Made by a program: the position numbers and the translations under genes. Of a stretch of DNA of 64,000 nt, positions 1 to 8,261 are shown one piece after another; position 1 is the first letter of the stretch, and the number at the start of each line of letters is the position of its first letter. The stretch is taken from contig NZ_CAJHCR010000008.1 of NCBI RefSeq assembly GCF_904848585.1, forward strand, positions 186,001 through 250,000. The letters are read 5' to 3'. Source of the DNA: Paraburkholderia kirstenboschensis (GTDB taxonomy: Bacteria > Pseudomonadota > Gammaproteobacteria > Burkholderiales > Burkholderiaceae). The notes beneath the pieces are model-generated. The model was not told where the DNA came from and made no database searches. It saw only the letters and a list, made by a program, of their open reading frames with translations.

Positions 1-321
1 GACGGCACGCTGACCGGCAACTATTCGAACCAGCAGACGGCCGCGCTCGGCCAGATCGCGCTCGCGAACTTCGCGAACCAGAACGGTCTGGTGAACCTCG
101 GCAATAACGAGTTCCAGCAGACCGATGCATCGGGCGCCGCGCAAATCTCTGCGCCGGGTTCGACCAACCACGGCGTGCTGCAAGGCGGCGCCGTGGAAAA
201 CTCGAACGTCGATCTGACGAGCCAGCTGGTGGATCTGATCACCGCGCAACGCAACTATCAGGCGAACGCGCAGACGATCAAGACGCAGCAGACCGTCGAC
301 CAGACGCTCATCAACCTGTAA
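1..321 (+). CDS. flgE: Flagellar hook protein FlgE, C-terminal part (5' end outside window)
   Basis: The reading frame is open from base 1 and ends at the TAA at 319-321, so only the last 106 residues are present. The piece ends in the conserved C-terminal helix of rod and hook proteins (SNVDLTSQLVDLITAQRNYQ, then KTQQTVDQTLINL), which packs in the central channel of the axial structure. FlgE polymerises into the hook, the universal joint outside the outer membrane. flgF follows after 20 bp, and the order flgE-flgF-flgG-flgH-flgI-flgJ fixes the identity. Confidence 0.95.
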   Translation, partial: DGTLTGNYSNQQTAALGQIALANFANQNGLVNLGNNEFQQTDASGAAQISAPGSTNHGVLQGGAVENSNVDLTSQLVDLITAQRNYQANAQTIKTQQTVDQTLINL

Positions 322-341
322 GCGAGCAGGACGGACCCATC

Positions 342-1100
342 ATGGATCGGCTGATCTACACCGCGATGTCGGGCAGCACGCAAGCGCTCGAACAGCAGGC
401 AATCGTTGCCAACAATCTGGCGAACGCATCGACCACTGGTTTTCGCGCGCAGTTGGCGACTTTCCGCGCCGTGCCGATGTCGTTCGGCGACGGCAGTTCG
501 ATCAACGACAACACCACGCGCACTTTCGTGCTGTCGTCGACGCCGGGCGCGGACTACACGCCCGGCCCGATCCAGCAGACGGGCAATCCTCTCGACGTCG
601 CGATCGAAGGTCCGGGCTGGCTGTCGGTGCAAACCACTGACGGCGGCGAGGCCTACACGCGTGCGGGCAATCTGCACATCGACCAGAACGGCCAGTTGGT
701 GAACGCCACCAATCAGGTGGTGCTCGGCAACGGCGGGCCGGTCTCGGTGCCGCCGGGTGCGCAGATCACCATCGGCAGGGACGGCACCGTGTCGGCGCTC
801 ACGCCGGGCGATCCGCCGACCGCCGTGGTGACGGTCGATCAGCTGAAGCTCGTCAACCCCGATCCGCAAACCATGACGCGCGGCGACGACGGACTCTTTC
901 GCACCGCCGACGGCAATCCCGCCGACGCCGATCCGGCCGTGACGGTCGCGCCTGCATCGCTCGAAGGGAGCAACGTGAATCCGGTCAGCGCGATGGTCTC
1001 GATGATCACGAACGCGCGCCAGTTCCAGATGCAGACCAAGCTGCTGGAAAGCGCCGACAAGAACGATCAGTCGGCTAACCAGTTGCTCAGCTTTAGCTAA
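342..1100 (+). CDS. flgF: Flagellar proximal rod protein FlgF
   Basis: This 252-residue axial protein belongs to the proximal rod of the basal body and is secreted by the flagellar type III apparatus without a cleaved signal. The family signature NNLANASTTGFRA lies at residues 24-36. The central part carries the flagellar-fold motif around AIEGPGWLSVQ, and the C-terminal helix reads SMITNARQFQMQTK. Length matches the family (about 250). The ATG follows AGGACGGA. A 142-bp gap with duplicated segments separates it from flgG, longer than the other gaps in this cluster. Confidence 0.95.
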   Translation: MDRLIYTAMSGSTQALEQQAIVANNLANASTTGFRAQLATFRAVPMSFGDGSSINDNTTRTFVLSSTPGADYTPGPIQQTGNPLDVAIEGPGWLSVQTTDGGEAYTRAGNLHIDQNGQLVNATNQVVLGNGGPVSVPPGAQITIGRDGTVSALTPGDPPTAVVTVDQLKLVNPDPQTMTRGDDGLFRTADGNPADADPAVTVAPASLEGSNVNPVSAMVSMITNARQFQMQTKLLESADKNDQSANQLLSFS

Positions 1101-1135
1101 CGGGCCGCCGGCTCGTGCCGGCCCGCAACGATGTT

Positions 1136-1224
1136 GCATGGGACCAGAGTAAGTGCTTTGCATGAGACCGGAGTAACGCGCTGAAGCGCGGACTTTGGTT
1201 CATAGCTGAAGCGCCGACTCCGGT
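1136..1224 (+). repeat. Two pairs of imperfect direct repeats between flgF and flgG
   Basis: A 17-base segment at 1136-1152 (GCATGGGACCAGAGTAA) recurs at 1160-1176 with two changes. A 20-base segment at 1180-1199 (starting GCTGAAGCGC) recurs at 1205-1224 with three changes. The second copy ends 18 bases before the flgG ATG. The duplication lengthens the leader of flgG; whether it regulates anything is unknown. Confidence 0.7.
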
Positions 1225-1242
1225 CGACATAGGAGAAGGAAT

Positions 1243-2031
1243 ATGAATCGCTCGCTTTATATCGCCGCCACCGGCATGAATGCGCAACAGGCGCAGATGG
1301 ACGTGATCTCGAACAACCTCGCGAACGTCAGCACCAACGGCTTCAAGGGCTCACGTGCGGTGTTCGAGGATCTGCTGTATCAGACCGTCCGCCAGCCCGG
1401 CGCGAACTCGACGCAGCAAACGGAATTGCCGTCGGGCATCCAGCTCGGCACCGGCGTGCAACAGGTCGCCACCGAGCGTCTGTACACGCAGGGCAATCTG
1501 CAGCAGACCGGCAACTCGAAAGACGTCGCCATCAACGGCCAGGGCTTTTTCCAGGTGCAGATGCCCGACGGCACGACCGCCTACACGCGTGACGGCTCGT
1601 TTCAGACCAACGCGCAAGGCCAGCTCGTGACGTCGAGCGGCTACCAGGTGATCCCGGCCATCACGGTGCCGAACAACGCGACGTCGCTCACCATCGGTAG
1701 CGACGGCGTGGTGTCGATCACCGTCGCCGGCTCGACCAACAGCCAGCAGCTCGGCTCGATGCAGGTCGCGACCTTCATCAATCCGGCCGGTCTGGATGCG
1801 AAGGGCGAGAACCTGTTCGCGGAAACTGCGTCGTCGGGCGCGCCCAACATTGCACAGCCGGGCCTGAACGGCGCGGGCACGCTCAATCAAGGCTACGTCG
1901 AAGCATCGAACGTGAACGTGGTGCAGGAACTGGTGAACATGATCCAGACGCAACGTGCTTACGAAATCAACAGCAAGGCCGTGACGACGTCCGACCAGAT
2001 GCTGCAGACGCTCAGTCAGATGCAGGTTTAA
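1243..2031 (+). CDS. flgG: Flagellar distal rod protein FlgG
   Basis: FlgG forms the distal rod that crosses the peptidoglycan and the L and P rings. The 262-residue product has the diagnostic N-terminus with NNLANVSTNGFKG at residues 24-36 and the C-terminal axial helix (VQELVNMIQTQRAYEINSKA). Length is the same as in enteric FlgG (about 260). The start is preceded by AGGAGAAGGA. It shares the fold with FlgF upstream, but the FlgG-type C-terminus (SDQMLQTLSQMQV) distinguishes the two. Confidence 0.97.
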   Translation: MNRSLYIAATGMNAQQAQMDVISNNLANVSTNGFKGSRAVFEDLLYQTVRQPGANSTQQTELPSGIQLGTGVQQVATERLYTQGNLQQTGNSKDVAINGQGFFQVQMPDGTTAYTRDGSFQTNAQGQLVTSSGYQVIPAITVPNNATSLTIGSDGVVSITVAGSTNSQQLGSMQVATFINPAGLDAKGENLFAETASSGAPNIAQPGLNGAGTLNQGYVEASNVNVVQELVNMIQTQRAYEINSKAVTTSDQMLQTLSQMQV

Positions 2032-2079
2032 CGCTGAAGTCACTGGAATTAACAGGCTGTAAATCAGGCGGTAATCAAG

Positions 2080-2778
2080 ATGTCGCACTTCACTCGTAAT
2101 CCGGTTCATTCGCGTACTGCCGTCGCGCTCGCGCAGCTCACGCTGCTCGTCGCGCTCGGCGGTTGCGGGCTCGTGCCGAAGCAGCCGATCACGCAGCAGC
2201 CAATGACGGCGCTGCCGCCGATGCCGCCGCAAGCACAGTCGCCAGGCTCGATCTACAACCCGGGTTACGCGGGCCGGCCGTTGTTCGAAGATCAGCGTCC
2301 GCGCAATGTCGGCGACATCCTGACCATCGTGATTCAGGAAAACGTCAACGCGACGAAGTCCTCTGGTGCCAATTCAAACCGCTCGGGCAGCACCAATCTG
2401 GCCGTGCCGACGGCGGGCTTCCTTGCCGGACTGTTCGGCAAGGCGAGTCTCAGCGCCAACGGCGCGAACGTGTTCAGCGGCACCGGCGGCGCCAACGCGT
2501 CGAACACATTCAACGGCACGATCACCGTGACGGTGACCGGTGTGCTGCCGAACGGCAACCTGATGGTCAGCGGCGAAAAGCAGATGCTCATCAATCAGGG
2601 CAACGAGTTCGTGCGCTTCTCCGGCGTGGTGAATCCGAACACGATCTCCAGTCTGAATGCCGTGTACTCCACGCAGGTGGCCGACGCAAAGATCGAGTAT
2701 TCCGCGAAGGGCTATCTCGACGAGGCCGAAAACATGGGCTGGCTGCAACGCTTCTTCCTCAACGTGTCGCCGTGGTGA
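2080..2778 (+). CDS. flgH: Flagellar L-ring lipoprotein FlgH
   Basis: FlgH makes the outer-membrane L ring of the basal body. The 232-residue protein starts with a lipoprotein signal peptide. Its lipobox is ALGGC with Cys29 as the lipidation site, followed by a Pro/Gln-rich stretch. The mature part contains the family block RPRNVGDILTIVIQEN and ends in a conserved region near NMGWLQRFFLNVSPW. The TGA at 2776-2778 is 2 bp from the flgI ATG, so the two ring genes are probably translationally coupled. Confidence 0.96.
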   Translation: MSHFTRNPVHSRTAVALAQLTLLVALGGCGLVPKQPITQQPMTALPPMPPQAQSPGSIYNPGYAGRPLFEDQRPRNVGDILTIVIQENVNATKSSGANSNRSGSTNLAVPTAGFLAGLFGKASLSANGANVFSGTGGANASNTFNGTITVTVTGVLPNGNLMVSGEKQMLINQGNEFVRFSGVVNPNTISSLNAVYSTQVADAKIEYSAKGYLDEAENMGWLQRFFLNVSPW

Positions 2779-2780
2779 TC

Positions 2781-3962
2781 ATGCGTACTGTTTCATTCCG
2801 CTTCCTCGCGCGTGCCGGCCGGATCGGCCGGGTGCTGGCTTTCGTCGCGCTCGCCTGCGCGGCGCTGCCGGCGGCGACGCCCGCTCACGCCGAGCGCCTG
2901 AAGGACCTCGTGCAGATCCAGGGCGTGCGTGACAATCCGCTGATCGGCTACGGCCTCGTCGTCGGTCTCGACGGTACGGGCGACCAGACCACGCAGACCC
3001 CGTTCACCACGCAGACGCTCGCCAACATGCTGGCGAACCTCGGCATCTCGATCAACAACCAGGCGGCCGGTTCGAGCAACTCGCAATCGTCGCTGTCGAA
3101 CGTCCAGTTGAAGAACGTCGCCGCGGTGATGGTGACGGCGGTGCTGCCACCGTTCGCACGCCCGGGTGAACAGATCGACGTGACGGTGTCGTCGCTCGGC
3201 AATGCGAAGAGCCTGCGAGGCGGCACGCTGCTGCTCACGCCGCTCAAGGGCGCCGACGGCCAGGTGTACGCACTCGGCCAGGGCAATCTCGCGGTCGGCG
3301 GCGCCGGCGCGAGCGCCAACGGCAGCAAGGTGCAGGTCAATACGCTCGCTGCCGGCCGTATCGCCGGCGGCGCGATCGTCGAACGTGCGGTGCCGACCTC
3401 GGTGTCGCAAGCCGGCACGATGCAACTCGATCTGAACGAAATGGACTACGACACGACGCAGCGCGTGGTGGCGGCAGTGAACAATGCATTCGGCGGCGGC
3501 ACGGCCACGGCGCTCGACGGCCGCACGATTCAACTGCGCGCGCCGGCTGACCCGGAGCAGCAGGTCGCCTTCATGGCGCAATTGCAGAATCTCGACGTGA
3601 AACCGGCGCAGGCCGCAGCGAAGGTGATCCTGAACGCGCGCACCGGTTCGATCGTGATGAACCAGATGGTCACGCTGCAGAACTGCGCGGTCGCACACGG
3701 CAACCTGTCGGTCGTGATCAACACGCAGCCGGTGGTGAGCCAGCCGGGCGCGTTCTCGAATGGCCAGACGGTGGTGGCGAAACAGTCGCAGATTCAGATG
3801 AAGCAGGACAACGGCGCGTTGAAGCTCGTGACCGCCGGTGCGAATCTCGCCGACGTGGTGAAGGCGCTCAACGCATTGGGTGCGACGCCCGCGGATCTGA
3901 TGTCGATCCTGCAGGCGATGAAAGCGGCGGGCTCTTTGCGCGCCGACCTGGAAATCATCTAA
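2781..3962 (+). CDS. flgI: Flagellar P-ring protein FlgI
   Basis: FlgI forms the periplasmic P ring. The 393-residue product begins with a Sec signal peptide that probably ends AHA at residues 35-37, before ERLKDLVQIQGVRDN. The family block NPLIGYGLVVGLDGTGDQT follows directly. The frame stays open far upstream to 2163, but that part overlaps flgH out of frame and reads as low-complexity nonsense. The ATG at 2781, just before the signal peptide, is therefore the start (GTG codons at 2772 and 2775 are less likely). flgJ begins 12 bp after the stop. Confidence 0.96.
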   Translation: MRTVSFRFLARAGRIGRVLAFVALACAALPAATPAHAERLKDLVQIQGVRDNPLIGYGLVVGLDGTGDQTTQTPFTTQTLANMLANLGISINNQAAGSSNSQSSLSNVQLKNVAAVMVTAVLPPFARPGEQIDVTVSSLGNAKSLRGGTLLLTPLKGADGQVYALGQGNLAVGGAGASANGSKVQVNTLAAGRIAGGAIVERAVPTSVSQAGTMQLDLNEMDYDTTQRVVAAVNNAFGGGTATALDGRTIQLRAPADPEQQVAFMAQLQNLDVKPAQAAAKVILNARTGSIVMNQMVTLQNCAVAHGNLSVVINTQPVVSQPGAFSNGQTVVAKQSQIQMKQDNGALKLVTAGANLADVVKALNALGATPADLMSILQAMKAAGSLRADLEII

Positions 3963-3974
3963 GGAACACAGCAG

Positions 3975-4979
3975 ATGAATTCGGATACGACCAATTCCGC
4001 CGCGGCGGCAAACGATCTTAGCCAGCGCTTCGCGCTCGACGTGCAGGGTTTCGCGAAGCTGAGCGCGCAGGCGAAGGCGTCGCCGCAAGCCGGCATGAAG
4101 GTAGCCGCGCAGCAGTTCGACGCGGTCTTCACGCAGATGATGCTGAAGAGCATGCGCGATGCGACGCCGCAGGACGGCCCGTTCGACTCGCACGACAGCG
4201 CGACGTTTACGTCGATGATGGATCAGCAGTTGTCGCAGCAGATGTCGCAGAAGGGCATCGGTGTGGCCGATGCGATGCTCAAGCAGTTGATGCGCAACCA
4301 GGGCATGCAGGTGAGCGGCCCGAATGGAGCAGGCGGCGCCGGCGGTCTGGCCGGCATGGCCAACGCGCTCGGCGGCGGCAGCGGCGGGGACGAAGGCCAG
4401 ACTGCGGCGCTCAACGCGCTTGCCAAGGCCTACGGCAATGCGCAAGCCAACGGCCAGCTCGCGATGGGCAAGGGCTACTCGGCCAATAGCGCGCTGACGC
4501 CGCCGTTGAAGGGTGACGGCAGCTCGCCGAAGGTGGACGCTTTCGTCGACAAGCTCGCGGCTCCGGCGCAGGCGGCCAGCGCGGCGACCGGCATTCCGGC
4601 GCGCTTCATCATCGGCCAGGCCGCGCTGGAATCGGGCTGGGGCAAGAGCGAGATCAAGAAGGCTGACGGCAGCACGAGCCACAACGTGTTCGGCATCAAG
4701 GCGACCAAGGACTGGACCGGCAAGACGGTTTCCACGCTCACTACCGAATATGTGAACGGCAAGCCGCAGCGCGTGGTCGAGAAATTCCGCGCATACGACT
4801 CGTATCAGGAAGCCATGACCGATTATGCGAGCATGCTGAAGGGCAATCCGCGTTACGCGCAGGTCATCAATTCTGCGCACGACGTGAAGGGATTTGCGAA
4901 CGGCATGCAGCGCGCCGGTTATGCAACCGACCCGCATTACGCGAAGAAGCTGATGTCCATTATGCAAAAGATGGGCTGA
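3975..4979 (+). CDS. flgJ: Bifunctional rod-cap protein and peptidoglycan hydrolase FlgJ
   Basis: FlgJ caps the growing rod in the periplasm and cuts peptidoglycan so the rod can pass. Residues 1-110 are the rod-binding domain (AAQQFDAVFTQMMLKSMRDA). A Gly/Ala-rich linker spans about 112-180. Residues 185-334 are the glucosaminidase/muramidase domain, with the likely catalytic Glu219 in FIIGQAALESGWGKSE. The two-domain form is typical of beta- and gamma-proteobacteria (E. coli protein 313 aa; here 334). It ends the flg rod/ring cluster. Confidence 0.96.
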   Translation: MNSDTTNSAAAANDLSQRFALDVQGFAKLSAQAKASPQAGMKVAAQQFDAVFTQMMLKSMRDATPQDGPFDSHDSATFTSMMDQQLSQQMSQKGIGVADAMLKQLMRNQGMQVSGPNGAGGAGGLAGMANALGGGSGGDEGQTAALNALAKAYGNAQANGQLAMGKGYSANSALTPPLKGDGSSPKVDAFVDKLAAPAQAASAATGIPARFIIGQAALESGWGKSEIKKADGSTSHNVFGIKATKDWTGKTVSTLTTEYVNGKPQRVVEKFRAYDSYQEAMTDYASMLKGNPRYAQVINSAHDVKGFANGMQRAGYATDPHYAKKLMSIMQKMG

Positions 4980-5331
4980 GCGGGCGTCAATGCGACCGGT
5001 CGACGGCGATTGGCCGCGACAGGCGGTTTTGCCGGGCGCGGCGAACAAAGGACGTACAAGCAACAAACACGCGGCCAGGAGACAGTGGGCGATTTACAGA
5101 CGCGTTATCGGCGAGTTACCGGGGCTTTAACGTTTGCGAGTGATTATTCTAAATATATTATTAGTCGCCCCTAAATTTTGGCTCGATACTGCCGCTAATC
5201 CGTTAGACCCCATACCGGAAGCGTTAATGTCCGGTTGAATGTGCGTGCCGCGGCCGGGAATGAAAGACCGCGTGAAAGCCCCGTCAGGAGCTCTGGCACG
5301 TGCCCGCAAGAACATGCATACCGGCAAGCCC
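4980..5331 (+). other. Intergenic region between flgJ and ycgR
   Basis: This 352-bp gap has no convincing gene. Bases 5135-5200 are strikingly AT-rich for this window and hold the sigma-28-like promoter of ycgR at 5172-5198. The rest is leader. An in-frame extension of ycgR could begin as early as 5239. No U-tract terminator was recognised after flgJ. Confidence 0.6.
5172..5198 (+). promoter_or_regulatory. Sigma-28 (FliA) type promoter for ycgR
   Basis: The -35 element TAAATTTT and the -10 element GCCGCTAA are separated by exactly 11 bases. The FliA consensus is TAAAGTTT-N11-GCCGATAA, so there is one mismatch in each half. It lies in an AT-rich island upstream of ycgR, a late (class 3) flagellar gene in enterics, which fits FliA control. 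Confidence 0.8.
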
Positions 5332-6102
5332 ATGGAAACCAATCAGTCGAACGGCCAAACCGACACGCTTCAGCCGCACGTTCCGCTGGACGACAGTGCG
5401 CACGATTTTGGCCGCCGCAATCCGCTCGAAATCGGCGTTCAATTGCGCAACCTCGTCAATCGGGGCGATTTCCTCACCGTTCAATATGCGGGCGGCCAAC
5501 TCGTTACGCGCCTGCTCGACGTCGACGTGCGCGGACGCACCTTCACGTTCGACTGGGGCGCGTTATCCGATCAGAACCGCGGTCTGCTTGCGGCGTCGAG
5601 CTGTCAGTTCCACGCGGCCCCCGAAGGCGTGCGCATGGAGTTCGTCACCGGCACGCCGCGCGAAACGCGTTTCGAGGGAATGCCGGCATTCGAAGCCGAC
5701 TTTCCGCAAGTGCTCTTCTACGTGCAACGCCGTGAGTATTTCCGCGTCGACGCACCGATTCTCGATCCGTACGTGTGCAGCGGCCGTCTGCCGGAAGGCG
5801 ATACCTTCCGCTTCGAGGTGCACGACCTCTCGCTGGGCGGCGTCGGCATGCGCACTTCCGACGAACGCGTCGCCGAGCTGCCCATGGGCACGCGTCTCGA
5901 CGATTGCGAATTGTCGCTCGGCGGACTGGGCCGCCTCTCGCTCGATCTGCAGCTCGTGTCGCATCGCTCGCTCGCGCTGCCCAACGGCACGCAGCGGTAT
6001 CAGCTGGGTTTCCGCTTTCTGACGCTGCCGGGCAACGCGGAGAACACGCTGCAGCGTCTCATCACGCAGCTCGAAATGAAGCGCCGTTCGCTGGTTCGCT
6101 GA
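5332..6102 (+). CDS. ycgR: Flagellar brake protein YcgR (PilZ domain, c-di-GMP receptor)
   Basis: YcgR binds cyclic-di-GMP and slows the flagellar motor by contacting the FliG/MotA region. The product (256 aa from this start) has an N-terminal YcgR domain of about 130 residues. A PilZ domain follows, with the c-di-GMP motif RREYFR at 133-138 and DLSLGG at 165-170, the usual RxxxR and D/NxSxxG signatures. The frame is open upstream to 5239, with further ATGs at 5260 and 5314. I prefer the ATG at 5332 because the earlier residues look like leader; no candidate has a strong ribosome site. A sigma-28 promoter lies upstream. Confidence 0.9.
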   Translation: METNQSNGQTDTLQPHVPLDDSAHDFGRRNPLEIGVQLRNLVNRGDFLTVQYAGGQLVTRLLDVDVRGRTFTFDWGALSDQNRGLLAASSCQFHAAPEGVRMEFVTGTPRETRFEGMPAFEADFPQVLFYVQRREYFRVDAPILDPYVCSGRLPEGDTFRFEVHDLSLGGVGMRTSDERVAELPMGTRLDDCELSLGGLGRLSLDLQLVSHRSLALPNGTQRYQLGFRFLTLPGNAENTLQRLITQLEMKRRSLVR

Positions 6103-6124
6103 CAGCGCGCGGACCAGACATGAC

Positions 6125-6145
6125 GCGCCGGCGAAGGCCCGGCGC
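6125..6145 (+). terminator. Possible hairpin after ycgR
   Basis: A perfect 7-bp GC stem (GCGCCGG paired with CCGGCGC) with a 7-base loop lies 23 bp after the ycgR stop and ahead of the flgK promoter. There is no clear U-tract, so it may only stabilise or pause the transcript. Confidence 0.35.
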
Positions 6146-6195
6146 ATCGGCCTCGCAAACGTTGAAACAAACTCTCGCAAGCGTCGTGAATGGCC

Positions 6196-6222
6196 TCAAT
6201 TTTCCGTCGCGAAAGCCGTTAA
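6196..6222 (+). promoter_or_regulatory. Sigma-28 (FliA) type promoter for flgKL
   Basis: TCAATTTT, an 11-base spacer and GCCGTTAA match the FliA consensus TAAAGTTT-N11-GCCGATAA, with two -35 differences and one -10 difference. The site ends 55 bp before the flgK ATG. flgK and flgL are late flagellar genes in enterics, which fits. Confidence 0.75.
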
Positions 6223-6277
6223 ACACTAAGTTCAAGCAACGCGGCGGCATGTGTGGTGTCGCCCTTCAGGATGACGC

Positions 6278-8251
6278 ATGTCCAATCTCATCAATCTCGG
6301 CCTCAGTGGACTGAATGCAGCCCAGTGGGGACTCACGACGACCGGCCAGAACATCAGCAACGCGTCGACGCCCGGCTATACCATTGAAACGCCGGTCTTC
6401 GCGGAAACGGGTGGCCAGTACACTGGTTCCGGCTATCTGCCGCAGGGCGTCTCGACCGTCACGGTCACGCGCCAGTACAGCCAGTATCTGACGACCCAGC
6501 TGAATAACGCGCAGTCGTCCAGCAGCTCGCTCGCGACCTACAACACGCTGATCTCGCAACTGAACAATCTGATCGGCAGCCCGACTGCCGGCATTGCGAG
6601 CGCGGTCACGAGCTATTTCACGGGCATGCAGAACGTCGCGAACAGCGCTTCGAGCCTCTCCACGCGCCAGACGGCGATGAGCGGCGCGCAGACGCTCGCG
6701 AACCAGATCAACGCCGCCGGCCAGCAATATGACGCGTTGCGCCAAAGCGTCAATACGCAACTGACCAACACCGTTTCACAGATCAACGACTACACGAAGC
6801 AGATCGCGCAGTTGAACGGCCAGATTTCCGCCGCGAGCACGCAAGGCCAGCCGCCGAACCAGTTGCTCGATCAGCGCGATCTCGCCGTGTCGAATCTGTC
6901 GCAACTAATCGGCGTGCAAGTGGTGAACAGCAACGGCAGCTATGGCGTCTTCATGAGCAACGGCCAGCCGCTCGTGTCGGGCGGCAACAGCTTCAATCTG
7001 GGTACCACGCCTTCGAAGGGCGATTCCAGCGAACTGTCCGTACAGTATCTCGGCCAGGCCGGCGCGAATCCTGCCGCCGCCCCGCAAGACCTGCCCGACA
7101 GCAAGATCGAGGGCGGCACGCTCGGCGGCCTCGTCGCGTTCCGCAGCCAGACGCTCGATCCGGCAGAAGCGCAACTCGGCGCGATTGCCGTGAGCTTCGC
7201 CTCGCAAGTCAACGCGCAGAATGCGCTCGGCATCACGCTCGCGGGCGTGCAGGGCGGCGCGCTGTTCTCGGTAGGCGGTCCGACCGTCTATGCGAACACG
7301 CAGAACACCGGCAATGCGTCGCTCAACGTGTCGTTCGCGAATTCCGCACAGCCGACCACTGGCGACTACACGCTCGCCTTCAACGGCACCACCTACACGT
7401 TGACCGACAATTCGACGGGCGGCGTGGTGGGATCGGCGACCAATTTGAGCCAGCCGATCAACGGCCTGAACTTTTCGACCACGGGCACGATGAACGCCGG
7501 TGACTCGTTCACGGTCCAGCCGACCCGCGGCGCGTTGAACAGCTTTGCGACCGCGACGACGGACGCCTCGGCGATCGCGGCCGCAGCGCCGGTTCTCGGC
7601 GCGGCAGCGTCGACCAACACCGGCACCGGCACCATCTCGAAGGGCACGGTTACGGCGGGCTACACGATGCCGAGCTCGACGACCACGCTGACGTATGACG
7701 GCACGGGTCTCACCGGCTTCCCGGTCGGCTCGACGGTGACCGTCGCGGGTTCGCCGGCGACCACTTATCCGATCACGAGCGCGACGACCGTCGTGCCGTA
7801 TTCGTCGAGCAACGGCGCCAGTCTGACGATCAACAACCCGACCGCCGGCCAGATGAACAACGTGTCGGTGACGATCAGCGGCGTGCCCGCTGCCGGCGAC
7901 AAGTTCACGATCGGTCCGAACACCGGCGCAAACAACGACGGCCGCAACGCGCTTGCACTGTCGAACCTGTCGACGACGAAATCGATGAACGGCGGCACGG
8001 TCACGCTGACGGGCGCCTACGCGAACTACGTCAACGACATCGGCAACCAGACGAATCAGATCCAGACTTCGAGCACGGCGCAGGCTTCGCTGGTGACGCA
8101 GATCACCACCGCGCAGCAGTCCGTCTCGGGCGTCAACATCAACGAAGAAGCAGCCAATCTGCTTCAGTATCAGCAGCTCTATCAGGCGAACAGCAAGGTC
8201 ATTCAGACCGCGCAGACCCTGTTCCAGACGCTGCTCGGCATCTTCCAGTGA
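6278..8251 (+). CDS. flgK: Flagellar hook-associated protein 1 FlgK
   Basis: FlgK is the first hook-filament junction protein. The 657-residue product has the N-terminal axial signature (LSGLNAAQWGLTTTGQNISNASTPGY). Its C-terminus carries the conserved EEAANLLQYQQLYQANSKVI helix that packs inside the junction. It is about 110 residues longer than the Salmonella protein (553 aa). The extra length lies in the central Ser/Thr/Gly-rich surface part (residues about 330-560). flgL starts 10 bp after the stop, so the two junction proteins are coupled. Confidence 0.96.
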   Translation: MSNLINLGLSGLNAAQWGLTTTGQNISNASTPGYTIETPVFAETGGQYTGSGYLPQGVSTVTVTRQYSQYLTTQLNNAQSSSSSLATYNTLISQLNNLIGSPTAGIASAVTSYFTGMQNVANSASSLSTRQTAMSGAQTLANQINAAGQQYDALRQSVNTQLTNTVSQINDYTKQIAQLNGQISAASTQGQPPNQLLDQRDLAVSNLSQLIGVQVVNSNGSYGVFMSNGQPLVSGGNSFNLGTTPSKGDSSELSVQYLGQAGANPAAAPQDLPDSKIEGGTLGGLVAFRSQTLDPAEAQLGAIAVSFASQVNAQNALGITLAGVQGGALFSVGGPTVYANTQNTGNASLNVSFANSAQPTTGDYTLAFNGTTYTLTDNSTGGVVGSATNLSQPINGLNFSTTGTMNAGDSFTVQPTRGALNSFATATTDASAIAAAAPVLGAAASTNTGTGTISKGTVTAGYTMPSSTTTLTYDGTGLTGFPVGSTVTVAGSPATTYPITSATTVVPYSSSNGASLTINNPTAGQMNNVSVTISGVPAAGDKFTIGPNTGANNDGRNALALSNLSTTKSMNGGTVTLTGAYANYVNDIGNQTNQIQTSSTAQASLVTQITTAQQSVSGVNINEEAANLLQYQQLYQANSKVIQTAQTLFQTLLGIFQ

Positions 8252-8261
8252 GGCGTTGAAC

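Noticed and set aside
2163..2780. Long N-terminal extension in the flgI frame
   Set aside because: It overlaps flgH in another frame, is Arg/Gln-rich and lacks any conserved pattern; the signal peptide at 2781 marks the true start.
2793..5066. 757-residue open frame antisense to flgI and flgJ
   Set aside because: High GC keeps antisense frames open; the composition is His/Arg/Leu-rich nonsense and the sense genes are certain.
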